In this document: one piece after another, positions 55,320 to 63,327 of the stretch
How the letters are laid out: each line of letters opens with the position of its first letter
Numbering within the stretch: position 1 is the first letter of the stretch
Assembly: GCA_964219345.1 (NCBI GenBank)
Contig: CAXPPN010000032.1
Coordinates: forward strand, 1 to 64,000
Length of the DNA stretch: 64,000 nt
Origin: UBA3537 sp964219345
GTDB lineage: Bacteria > Bacteroidota > Bacteroidia > Flavobacteriales > Flavobacteriaceae
Reading direction: 5' to 3'
The notes under the pieces: generated by a model
Seen by the model: the letters and a program-made list of their open reading frames with translations, nothing else
Told to the model about the DNA's origin: nothing
Databases searched by the model: none
Program-made: the position numbers and the translations under genes

Positions 55320-55832
55320 TTACCAATTAGCTAGTGAAGCATTTATGATATCTTGTGTCAAACGTTCGTAAATTTCTGTAATGGCTGTTGTTTTTTGGGC
55401 ACCAACAAGTTGTTCACTTCCTGAATAGTCATAAAAGAATGAGAACCGCTTTTCAAAATCAGCTTCTTCATCGTTTGTATTTATAAAACGAACATTTACC
55501 GTAATTGTCAATCTGTTTTGAGCAGCAGTATTGTTTGCAGTTGCTGTTGTTGGAGCAATTCTATATTCAACAATTTCCCCTTCATAAATAATATCACCAT
55601 TAGATTTCACTAAGTCCAAATTGGTTTGATTTAAAATCAAATCTTGAAGGGCAAGCGTAAAATCGCGTTCAATTCCAGGTTCAATGAGGGCGGCATTATT
55701 TTGAAAATAATTCACCTGAAATGTTTTGGTGTTGCTATCTATTGAAATTCCTGTAAATGAATACGGACCACAACCAAGGTATGAAGCGAAAACTCCAAAC
55801 AAAAAAACTGTGCGTAGCGTTTTATAAATCAT
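55320..55832 (-). CDS. lptE: LPS-assembly lipoprotein LptE family
   Basis: 170 residues. The signal peptide ends SYLGC (lipidation at C21), followed by GPYSFTGISI, typical of Bacteroidota LptE. It helps LptD insert lipopolysaccharide into the outer membrane. Its start overlaps the end of the sigma-54 regulator gene by 11 bases, so they are co-transcribed. Confidence 0.88.
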   Translation of the reverse strand: MIYKTLRTVFLFGVFASYLGCGPYSFTGISIDSNTKTFQVNYFQNNAALIEPGIERDFTLALQDLILNQTNLDLVKSNGDIIYEGEIVEYRIAPTTATANNTAAQNRLTITVNVRFINTNDEEADFEKRFSFFYDYSGSEQLVGAQKTTAITEIYERLTQDIINASLANW

Positions 55833-57084
55833 ATTGCTTTATTTTTCTATAGAGTGTACGTTCCGAAATTCCAAGTTCGTCTGCGGCAAGTTTTCGTTTG
55901 CCGTTGTGCCGTTCCAGAGATTTTTTTATCAATTCTATTTCTTTGTCATGTAAAGATAGTGTTTCTTCCTCTTCCTCAACATCTTCAATAAAATCAAATT
56001 TATCTTTTGAATCAACAATTTCAATTGAGGGCTCATTATTGCTATGTCCTGATAGGGCCAAAACTTCCTCTTTTTGAGGAGTATTGTTGGACGATTGATC
56101 GTTGTATATTTTTTGAATTAAATGTTCGTTTTTTTCTTGAACATCTTTGTAATTATCGTTTTGCATCAATTCCATTGTAAGTTTTTTGAGATCATTCAAA
56201 TCACTTTTCATATCAAATAGAACTTTGTACAAAATTTCACGTTCTGTGCTAAAGTCGCCTTCAGTTTTTTCTTTTTTGATGACTGCTGGAAGTTGATTCC
56301 CAAAATTTGGAAGGTAAGCTTTAATAGTACTAGCATCAATCAATCTAGAGGATTCAAGAACAGAAATTTGTTCGGCAACATTTCGTAATTGCCTGATATT
56401 TCCCGACCAACGATAGTTTTGAAGCAATTGAACAGCATTATCGTCCAAACGAATAGTTGGCATTTTATACTTCAATGCAAAATCGCTCGAAAATTTTCTA
56501 AATAGCAAATGAATGTCATCTTTTCTTTTACGTAGCGCAGGAATAGGAATTTCTATAGTACTTAGTCGGTAATATAAATCCTCACGAAATTTTTCTTTTT
56601 CGATGGCTTCAAACATATTGACATTTGTTGCTGCCACAATACGAACATCTGTTTTTTGAACCTTACTCGATCCTACTTTGATAAATTCTCCATTTTCTAG
56701 CACTCGCAATAAGCGGACTTGTGTGGTAAGAGGAAGTTCGCCAACTTCATCCAAAAAAATAGTACCCCCATCGGCCACTTCAAAATATCCCGACCGTGTT
56801 TGTGTAGCTCCTGTAAATGCTCCTTTCTCGTGTCCAAAAAGTTCACTATCAATGGTACCCTCTGGAATTGCACCACAGTTAACAGCTATATATTTTCCAT
56901 GTTTTCTATGTGAAAGTTGATGTATTATTTTTGGAACAACTTCTTTTCCAACACCGCTTTCACCCGTAACTAAAACAGAAATATCTGTTGGTGCTACTTG
57001 AATTGCTTTTTCAATAGCACGATTTAGACCTTTATCGTTTCCGATAATCCCAAAGCGTTGTTTTATAGATTGAACAGTTTCCAT
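55822..57084 (-). CDS. Sigma-54-dependent AAA+ transcriptional activator
   Basis: 420 residues without an N-terminal receiver. The AAA+ domain starts near 10: Walker A GESGVGKE (41-48), GAFTGA loop (88-93) that contacts sigma-54, Walker B TIFLDE (108-113). A charged linker of about 120 residues follows, then a Fis-type HTH at the C-terminus (LAADELGISERTLYRKIKQY). With no sensor domain, its control must come from a partner or the linker. It lies between miaB and lptE. Confidence 0.93.
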   Translation of the reverse strand: METVQSIKQRFGIIGNDKGLNRAIEKAIQVAPTDISVLVTGESGVGKEVVPKIIHQLSHRKHGKYIAVNCGAIPEGTIDSELFGHEKGAFTGATQTRSGYFEVADGGTIFLDEVGELPLTTQVRLLRVLENGEFIKVGSSKVQKTDVRIVAATNVNMFEAIEKEKFREDLYYRLSTIEIPIPALRKRKDDIHLLFRKFSSDFALKYKMPTIRLDDNAVQLLQNYRWSGNIRQLRNVAEQISVLESSRLIDASTIKAYLPNFGNQLPAVIKKEKTEGDFSTEREILYKVLFDMKSDLNDLKKLTMELMQNDNYKDVQEKNEHLIQKIYNDQSSNNTPQKEEVLALSGHSNNEPSIEIVDSKDKFDFIEDVEEEEETLSLHDKEIELIKKSLERHNGKRKLAADELGISERTLYRKIKQYDL

Positions 57085-57087
57085 ACG

Positions 57088-58533
57088 TTACATGTTTTTT
57101 GAATATCCAATAGCTTTTCCCTTTAGAGTAGCACTGGTACAATCTTCAATTTTTACCATAACAAAATCACCTACTTTGTAGTTTTCTTTTGGAAAAACAA
57201 CAGTTGTATTTTGTGGATTTCTTCCTGACCACTCAGCGTCAGATTTTTTGGATGTTTTTTCAATAAGAACTTCTGTTACTTGGTTTAAAAATTCTTGACT
57301 TCTATACAAGCTGTGTTTTTGTTGCAATTCTACAACTTCACTAAGGCGTCGCTTTTTGACTTCTTCAGGGATATCATCTTTCATTTTGCGTTCAGCTAAT
57401 GTTCCTGGGCGTTCCGAATAGGCAAACATATAGCCAAAACTATACTTTACATATTCCATAAGACTTAAGGTGTCTTTATGGTCCTCTTCGGATTCTGTTG
57501 GAAAGCCACAGATGATATCATGAGAGATTGTGCAATCTGGTAATAGTGTTTTAATGTTATCAATCAACTCAAAATATTCTTCGCGAGTGTGCTGGCGATT
57601 CATAGCTTTAAGAATATTGTTGCTACCACTCTGAACCGGCAAGTGAATATAGTTGCAAATATTATCGTATTTAGCCATTGTTTTAATGACATCCAAAGAC
57701 ATATCTTGTGGATTTGATGTCGAAAAACGAAAACGCATTTTTGGTTGTGTTTTGGCACAGAGTTCAAGCAAGGCTGCAAAATCTACAGCAGTCGCTTTTT
57801 GTAAATCAGATGCTTTTGAAAAATCCTTTTTTAGTCCACCACCATACCACAAAAAGCTGTCGACGTTTTGTCCTAATAGCGTCACTTCCTTAAATCCTCT
57901 TTGGGCTAAATCATTAATTTCTTCCAAAATACTCTGTGGATCTCTACTGCGCTCGCGACCTCTTGTAAATGGAACCACGCAAAATGTACACATATTGTCG
58001 CAACCCCGAGTGATAGATACAAACGCAGAAACACCATTAGAATTCAATCGAACTGGAGCAATATCGCCGTATGTTTCGTCTTTGGATAAAATAACATTTA
58101 CCGCATTTCGGCCTTCTTCTACTTCTGCAATTAGGTTTGGTAAGTCTTTGTAGGCATCTGGCCCAACGACAAGGTCAACTATTTTTTCTTCTTCTAAAAA
58201 TTTACTCTTCAAACGTTCTGCCATACACCCAAGAACTCCAACTTTCATTTTTGGATTTTGTCGCTTTACAGCATTGTATTTTTCAAGACGTTTTCTAACA
58301 GTTTGTTCCGCTTTATCTCTTATAGAGCATGTATTGACCAATACCAAATCAGCATCTTCAAGTTGAGATGTGGTATTAAATCCCTCTTTTTGAAGGATTG
58401 AAGCTACAATTTCGCTATCACTAAAATTCATTTGACAGCCGTAGCTTTCAATGAATAATTTTTTGCTGTTCTCTGGCTTTAAAGCCAATTCTAGCGAGGT
58501 ACCTTGTTTGTTTTCGTCAATAACTTTTTCCAT
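57088..58533 (-). CDS. miaB: tRNA methylthiotransferase MiaB
   Basis: Radical-SAM enzyme that adds methylthio to i6A37 of tRNA. ATG 58533 (MEKVIDENKQG) gives 481 residues; the ATG at 58578 lies over the promoter. N-terminal cluster cysteines are in ESYGCQMNFSD, NTCSIRDKA and GVLGCMAERL; the radical-SAM CxxxCxxC is in RGCDNMCTFCVVPFTRG. A TRAM domain ends the protein. First gene of the miaB-secG operon. Confidence 0.95.
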   Translation of the reverse strand: MEKVIDENKQGTSLELALKPENSKKLFIESYGCQMNFSDSEIVASILQKEGFNTTSQLEDADLVLVNTCSIRDKAEQTVRKRLEKYNAVKRQNPKMKVGVLGCMAERLKSKFLEEEKIVDLVVGPDAYKDLPNLIAEVEEGRNAVNVILSKDETYGDIAPVRLNSNGVSAFVSITRGCDNMCTFCVVPFTRGRERSRDPQSILEEINDLAQRGFKEVTLLGQNVDSFLWYGGGLKKDFSKASDLQKATAVDFAALLELCAKTQPKMRFRFSTSNPQDMSLDVIKTMAKYDNICNYIHLPVQSGSNNILKAMNRQHTREEYFELIDNIKTLLPDCTISHDIICGFPTESEEDHKDTLSLMEYVKYSFGYMFAYSERPGTLAERKMKDDIPEEVKKRRLSEVVELQQKHSLYRSQEFLNQVTEVLIEKTSKKSDAEWSGRNPQNTTVVFPKENYKVGDFVMVKIEDCTSATLKGKAIGYSKNM

Positions 58534-58567
58534 ATCTACATTTATCTCATCTGGAACAATAAGTATG

Positions 58568-58600
58568 CAAAGATACAATATTTTTCTTTTTTATGACAAA
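58568..58600 (-). promoter_or_regulatory. Promoter of the miaB operon, with overlapping inverted repeat
   Basis: On the minus strand TTTG (58600-58597) and TATCTTTG (58575-58568) are 21 bases apart. A perfect inverted repeat ATGACA-AAG-TGTCAT (58593-58607) covers the -33 element and may be an operator. Confidence 0.65.
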
Positions 58601-58670
58601 GTGTCATGTTTTCTATTACTGTTTTAATATAAATTTAGTTTTAATTTGATTATTCAAAAAAACTAAACCA

Positions 58671-59432
58671 ATGTCATCTTTTAATATTATTTCAAAAAAA
58701 ATTGCTGAAGCACCAAAAATTGATTTTGGTAGCTTGTTTAATGAATCTGTTCAAGTATTTAAAAAAGTTTGGCTACAAGGATTTATTCTTCAGCTGTTAT
58801 CAATTGGGATAAGTATACCTCTTATGTTTTTAAATTTTAGTATTTTACAAGACGTTGGGGTTGATTCTAACTCTCAGTACAGTATTCAAAAAATATTGAC
58901 CGATGATGCCATGACTCAACAACATGGCTCGGCTCTCATTATATATTATTTGGTAACTATTGTTGTTGGAATTATTTCATCGCTACTATCCTTTGGTTTT
59001 TTTAAGGTTATTGGACAAATGGATAAAGGACAAGACTTTGTATTTTCAGATTTTTTCTATTTTTTCAAGAATGGAAGATTTACAAAATCACTTCTATTGG
59101 TTTTGGCCAACTTTGGAGTTGCAATTTTGGCGGTTCTCATGTGTGTGTTTCCAATTTTTTATGTTATGATTCCACTAATGTTTGTCACACCATTTTATGT
59201 ATACAACTCAGAACTATCCATTTCAGAAGTTCTAAAAAGCTCATTTGCACTTGGGCACAAAAAATGGGGGATTACCTTTGCAATTACATTACTTAATATT
59301 ATCACTTTATACATCCTAATTATATTCACTTGCGGGCTAGGAGCACTGTTTTTTGGTTGCTTTTTACAAATACCAATTTATGTTTTGTACAAAAAAATCA
59401 TTTCTTTTGAGAGCTCAGAAAATCAATTATAA
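58671..59432 (+). CDS. Integral membrane protein, function unknown
   Basis: 253 residues with about five hydrophobic segments (for example LQLLSIGISIPLMFL, IIYYLVTIVVGIISSLL, LLLVLANFGVAILAVLMCV, FAITLLNIITLYILIIF). The layout resembles the broad YciC/DUF975-like group, but I do not recognise a family with certainty. Divergent from miaB. It is followed by a possible hairpin at 59474-59499. Confidence 0.7.
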   Translation: MSSFNIISKKIAEAPKIDFGSLFNESVQVFKKVWLQGFILQLLSIGISIPLMFLNFSILQDVGVDSNSQYSIQKILTDDAMTQQHGSALIIYYLVTIVVGIISSLLSFGFFKVIGQMDKGQDFVFSDFFYFFKNGRFTKSLLLVLANFGVAILAVLMCVFPIFYVMIPLMFVTPFYVYNSELSISEVLKSSFALGHKKWGITFAITLLNIITLYILIIFTCGLGALFFGCFLQIPIYVLYKKIISFESSENQL

Positions 59433-59473
59433 ATTATTGATTTACAGATAGTTAGATTGTTTATTTTTAAACT

Positions 59474-59499
59474 TTATCAAAGCATTTTTTTTGATAAAA
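59474..59499 (+). terminator. Possible terminator hairpin before topA
   Basis: TTTATCAAA (59474-59482) pairs with TTTGATAAA (59491-59499), a 9-bp A/T-rich stem with no good T-run after it. Weak evidence. Confidence 0.35.
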
Positions 59500-59544
59500 A
59501 ACGAATTTTGGGAAAAAATTAAAAAACAAAATTGAAAAATTCGA

Positions 59545-59552
59545 CTACATTT
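59545..59552 (+). promoter_or_regulatory. Bacteroidota -7 box of topA (TACATTTG)
   Basis: TACATTTG fits TAnnTTTG, 21 bases before the topA ATG. The nearest TTG is only 11 bases upstream. Confidence 0.5.
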
Positions 59553-59573
59553 GTTCCCTCAATAAAATAATTT

Positions 59574-62054
59574 ATGGCCAAAAATCTTGTAATTGTCGAG
59601 TCGCCTGCAAAGGCAAAAACAATAGAAAAATTTCTTGGAAAAGACTTCAAAGTAGAATCTAGCTTTGGACACATTGCAGATCTTCCATCCAAAGAACTTG
59701 GGATAGACGTTGATGGAGATTTTAAGCCAAAATATGAGGTTTCTAAAGACAAAAAACCAGTTGTTAAAAAACTAAAAGATTTAGCAAAAAAAGCAGAAGT
59801 TGTATGGCTTGCAAGTGATGAAGATCGAGAAGGAGAGGCCATTGCATGGCACTTAGCAGAAACCCTAAAGCTAGATATAACCAAAACAAAACGTATTGTT
59901 TTTCATGAAATTACAAAATCTGCAATAGAAAAAGCAGTGCAAAATCCAAGAAGTATAGACTATGATTTGGTTGATGCCCAACAAGCACGAAGAGTTTTGG
60001 ACCGAATTGTAGGTTATGAACTTTCACCAGTGCTTTGGCGCAAGGTCAAAGGAGGACTTTCTGCTGGAAGAGTACAGTCTGTTTCTGTTCGATTAATTGT
60101 TGAGCGTGAGCGCGAAATTCAATCATTTCAACCTACAGCGTCATTCAAAGTTGATGCGGCATTTACAACTTCTAAAGGGCAAATTTTTAAGGCCAAACTC
60201 CCAAAACCATTCGACACTCAAGAAGAAGCAAATGCATTTTTGGAAAGCAATAAAAATGCATCATTTTCTGTTGATGCATTAGATAAAAAACCAGCAAAAA
60301 AATCACCTGCGCCTCCGTTTACAACATCAACACTTCAGCAAGAAGCGGCTAGAAAATTATATTTTTCTGTAAGTAAAACCATGAACATGGCGCAACGTTT
60401 ATACGAAGCAGGTTTGATTACTTACATGAGAACAGATAGTGTAAATTTATCTCAAGAAGCCCGAAATGCAGCCGCCAAAGAAATTGTATCTGCATTTGGT
60501 GAAAATTATAGTAAAACACGAAATTTTAAAGGCAAATCTAAAGGTGCTCAAGAAGCACATGAGGCCATTAGACCAACAAATTTTTCGACACACTCAGTCA
60601 ATCTAGAGCGCGATCAAGCGCGCTTGTATGAGCTTATTTGGAAACGTGCTATTGCTTCACAAATGAGTGAAGCCCAATTGGAGCGTACTAACGTTAAAAT
60701 TGTAACTTCAAACCACGATAAACCATTTACAGCAAACGGTGAAGTCATTAAATTTGATGGGTTTTTAAAAGTCTACCTCGAAGGGACAGACGATGAAAAT
60801 GCCGAACAAGAAGGAATGCTACCTGCAATGGCAATAAATGAAGTTGTGACCAATAATTATTTAGTTGCAACTGAGCGTTTTTCACGTCCACCATATAGAT
60901 TTACGGAAGCCTCACTGGTTAAAAAATTAGAAGAATTAGGTATTGGTCGTCCATCAACATATGCCCCTACAATTTCAACAATTCAAAATAGAAATTATGT
61001 AGAAAAAGGAACAGTTGATGGCAAAGAACGACAGTATCGTTTGTTGACACTCAAAGACAATCTTTTAGAAGAAAAAACGCTTTCTGAAAATTTTGGTTCG
61101 GACAAAGGAAAGCTTGTTCCAACTGATATAGGAATGATTGTTACAGACTTTTTAGTAAATCATTTTGAAGCAATTTTAGATTATAATTTTACGGCCAAAG
61201 TTGAAGCAGATTTTGATGCAATAGCCACTGGAAATGCCGATTGGACCAAAATAATGAAATCTTTTTATGGTACTTTTCACTCTCAAGTAGAGGATGTTCG
61301 AGAAAATGCCGACAGAGAATCTGGAGAACGAATACTAGGAACAGACCCTGCTACAGGGAGACAACTTAGTGTGCGTTTAGGGAAGTTTGGACCCATGGCA
61401 CAAATTGGAACTGCAGATGAGGAAGAAAAGCAAGTTTTTGCCAGTGTCCCCCCTACATTGCAATTGAGTTCAATAACTTTTGAGCAGGCATTAAATTTAT
61501 TTAAACTGCCAAAAGATTTGGGGGTATATGAAGGAGAAGATGTTTTGGTCAATAATGGTAGGTTTGGACCTTATGTCAAGTTCGGTAAGAAATTTATTTC
61601 CCTTCCAAAGGGTGTAGATCCACTGAGTGTTGAAATGGATGAAGCCATAGAACTAATTAAGGAAAAGGAAAAGGCTGATGCACCAATTTATGAATACGAA
61701 GGACTTCCAGTCCAAAAGGGAAAAGGGCGTTTTGGTCCTTTTATTAAGTGGAATAATATGTTCATCAATGTCAATAAAAAATACGATTGGGATAATCTTT
61801 CTTCAGACGACATAGAAACTCTAATAAAAGATAAAATCCAAAAAGAAATTGACAAAATTGTCCATGACTGGGAAGATGAAGGGATTCGCGTTGAAAAAGC
61901 ACGTTGGGGCCGACATAACATCATAAAAGGAAAAACTAAAATTGAACTTCCCAAAACGGTTGATGCATCTAAACTTACTTTGGAAGAAGTCAAAGTACTG
62001 TTAGAAAAGCACACCCCAAAAAAAGTATCACGAAGTCGAAAAAAAAAGAAATAG
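59574..62054 (+). CDS. topA: DNA topoisomerase I TopA
   Basis: Relaxes negative supercoils. 826 residues. TOPRIM: MAKNLVIVESPAKAKTIEKF and SDEDREGEAIAWHLAE (near 82). The active-site Tyr is in GLITYMRTDSVNLS, about residue 283. The usual C-terminal CxxC zinc ribbons are absent; instead there are GRFGPYVKFG and GRFGPFIKW repeats and a basic tail (SRSRKKKK). It is followed after 3 bases by the ureohydrolase-like gene. Confidence 0.96.
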   Translation: MAKNLVIVESPAKAKTIEKFLGKDFKVESSFGHIADLPSKELGIDVDGDFKPKYEVSKDKKPVVKKLKDLAKKAEVVWLASDEDREGEAIAWHLAETLKLDITKTKRIVFHEITKSAIEKAVQNPRSIDYDLVDAQQARRVLDRIVGYELSPVLWRKVKGGLSAGRVQSVSVRLIVEREREIQSFQPTASFKVDAAFTTSKGQIFKAKLPKPFDTQEEANAFLESNKNASFSVDALDKKPAKKSPAPPFTTSTLQQEAARKLYFSVSKTMNMAQRLYEAGLITYMRTDSVNLSQEARNAAAKEIVSAFGENYSKTRNFKGKSKGAQEAHEAIRPTNFSTHSVNLERDQARLYELIWKRAIASQMSEAQLERTNVKIVTSNHDKPFTANGEVIKFDGFLKVYLEGTDDENAEQEGMLPAMAINEVVTNNYLVATERFSRPPYRFTEASLVKKLEELGIGRPSTYAPTISTIQNRNYVEKGTVDGKERQYRLLTLKDNLLEEKTLSENFGSDKGKLVPTDIGMIVTDFLVNHFEAILDYNFTAKVEADFDAIATGNADWTKIMKSFYGTFHSQVEDVRENADRESGERILGTDPATGRQLSVRLGKFGPMAQIGTADEEEKQVFASVPPTLQLSSITFEQALNLFKLPKDLGVYEGEDVLVNNGRFGPYVKFGKKFISLPKGVDPLSVEMDEAIELIKEKEKADAPIYEYEGLPVQKGKGRFGPFIKWNNMFINVNKKYDWDNLSSDDIETLIKDKIQKEIDKIVHDWEDEGIRVEKARWGRHNIIKGKTKIELPKTVDASKLTLEEVKVLLEKHTPKKVSRSRKKKK

Positions 62055-62057
62055 ACA

Positions 62058-63215
62058 ATGGATTTTAGTTTACTTACTCCAGTCTCTGATCGCCTTTTCG
62101 AATCCATCAAATTGTATCATTTTCAGTCACTTGGCCGAAAGTTAAAACTTCACACCTCTAAAACCTTACCAGATTTAGAGGATGTAAATATTGCAATTTT
62201 TGGCGTTCTTGAAACTAGAAATGCAACTGACGATATTGGAGAAACTTTTCAACTCGATGAAGTTCGAAAATCATTGTATTCTTTGTTTCCCGGAAATTGG
62301 AATGTAAACATAGTAGATTTAGGGGATTTAAAAAATGGCGCATCAGTAAATGACACTTATTTTGCTGTAAGTCAACTTATAAAATCCTTGCTTGAGCAAA
62401 AAATTATTCCAATAATTATTGGTGGAAGTCAAGACCTCACCTATGCAAATTATCGTGCTTATGACACCATTAGACCAATGATTAATATTGTAAATATTGA
62501 TAAAAGTTTTGATTTAGGAGATTCATCAAAGCCCATTACAAACTCTAGCTATATAGGAAAAGTTATTCTTGAAAAGCCCTATAACTTGTTCAATTATACC
62601 ACATTAGGATACCAAACCTATTTCAATGCTCAAGAGGAAATAGACTTAATGGAAAAATTATATTTTGAGTACTATCGTTTAGGTAATATAAATAAGAACA
62701 TAAAAACTGTAGAACCTGCACTTCGAGATGCCGATTTGGTAACGGTTGATTTAAAATCTGTTAAATCCTCTGAGGTAAGTATCAAACAAAAATACTCTCC
62801 AAATGGTTTTGATGGGAAAGAAATATGCGCCATTTCACGTTATGCTGGTATAAGTAACAGAGTATCATCATTTGGTATCTACGAATATAACCCGTCGCCA
62901 GATGATGAAGCCACATCAATGCTTATTGCACAAATGATTTGGTATTTTATAGAAGGATATTGTTGTCGACAGAAAGATGATCAATTTCAAAATACGGATG
63001 ATTTTAATAAATACACAGTTTTAGTTGAGAGTCAAGAGTTGGTGTTTTATAAGAGCCTAAAAACTGGGCGATGGTGGATTGAAACACCATTTTTAGCATT
63101 TACAGATACTAAACAAAAAAAATATTCGTTATTAGCATGTATGCAAGAAGATTACGAGCAAGCAACAAAGGGTATAATTCCCGAGCGCTGGTACAAAGCA
63201 TGCAAAAAAAATTAA
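62058..63215 (+). CDS. Ureohydrolase (arginase/formimidoylglutamase) fold protein lacking metal ligands
   Basis: 385 residues with the arginase-family layout. Each metal motif is altered: GGxH reads GGSQDLTYA (near 121), DAHxD reads NIDKSFDLGD (near 145) and SxDxDxxDP reads TVDLKSVKSSE (near 232). At least four of the six Mn ligands are missing, so hydrolysis of a guanidino or formimino group is unlikely. It lies between topA (3 bases) and gldK, so it may serve as a structural or regulatory protein linked to T9SS/gliding. The name formimidoylglutamase would be misleading. Confidence 0.8.
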   Translation: MDFSLLTPVSDRLFESIKLYHFQSLGRKLKLHTSKTLPDLEDVNIAIFGVLETRNATDDIGETFQLDEVRKSLYSLFPGNWNVNIVDLGDLKNGASVNDTYFAVSQLIKSLLEQKIIPIIIGGSQDLTYANYRAYDTIRPMINIVNIDKSFDLGDSSKPITNSSYIGKVILEKPYNLFNYTTLGYQTYFNAQEEIDLMEKLYFEYYRLGNINKNIKTVEPALRDADLVTVDLKSVKSSEVSIKQKYSPNGFDGKEICAISRYAGISNRVSSFGIYEYNPSPDDEATSMLIAQMIWYFIEGYCCRQKDDQFQNTDDFNKYTVLVESQELVFYKSLKTGRWWIETPFLAFTDTKQKKYSLLACMQEDYEQATKGIIPERWYKACKKN

Positions 63216-63302
63216 TACTTTATGTTTTCATTAGGATTATAAAGTAAAAAAAAGTTGTATTTCTGAAAATATATAAATAAGTTTACGAACTTTAAAATAT
63301 TA

Positions 63303-63313
63303 GGGGCTACCCC
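63303..63313 (+). other. GGGG-CTA-CCCC hairpin before gldK
   Basis: GGGG (63303-63306), CTA, CCCC (63310-63313) form a small G/C stem in very A/T-rich surroundings, 14 bases before the gldK ATG. It may be extended by T-A pairs after one mismatch. It could affect translation start or transcript stability. Confidence 0.4.
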
Positions 63314-63327
63314 CAAATTAAATACTT

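Noticed and set aside
58534..58578. Upstream ATG for miaB
   Set aside because: It overlaps a strong promoter box (58568-58575) and adds 15 residues foreign to MiaB.
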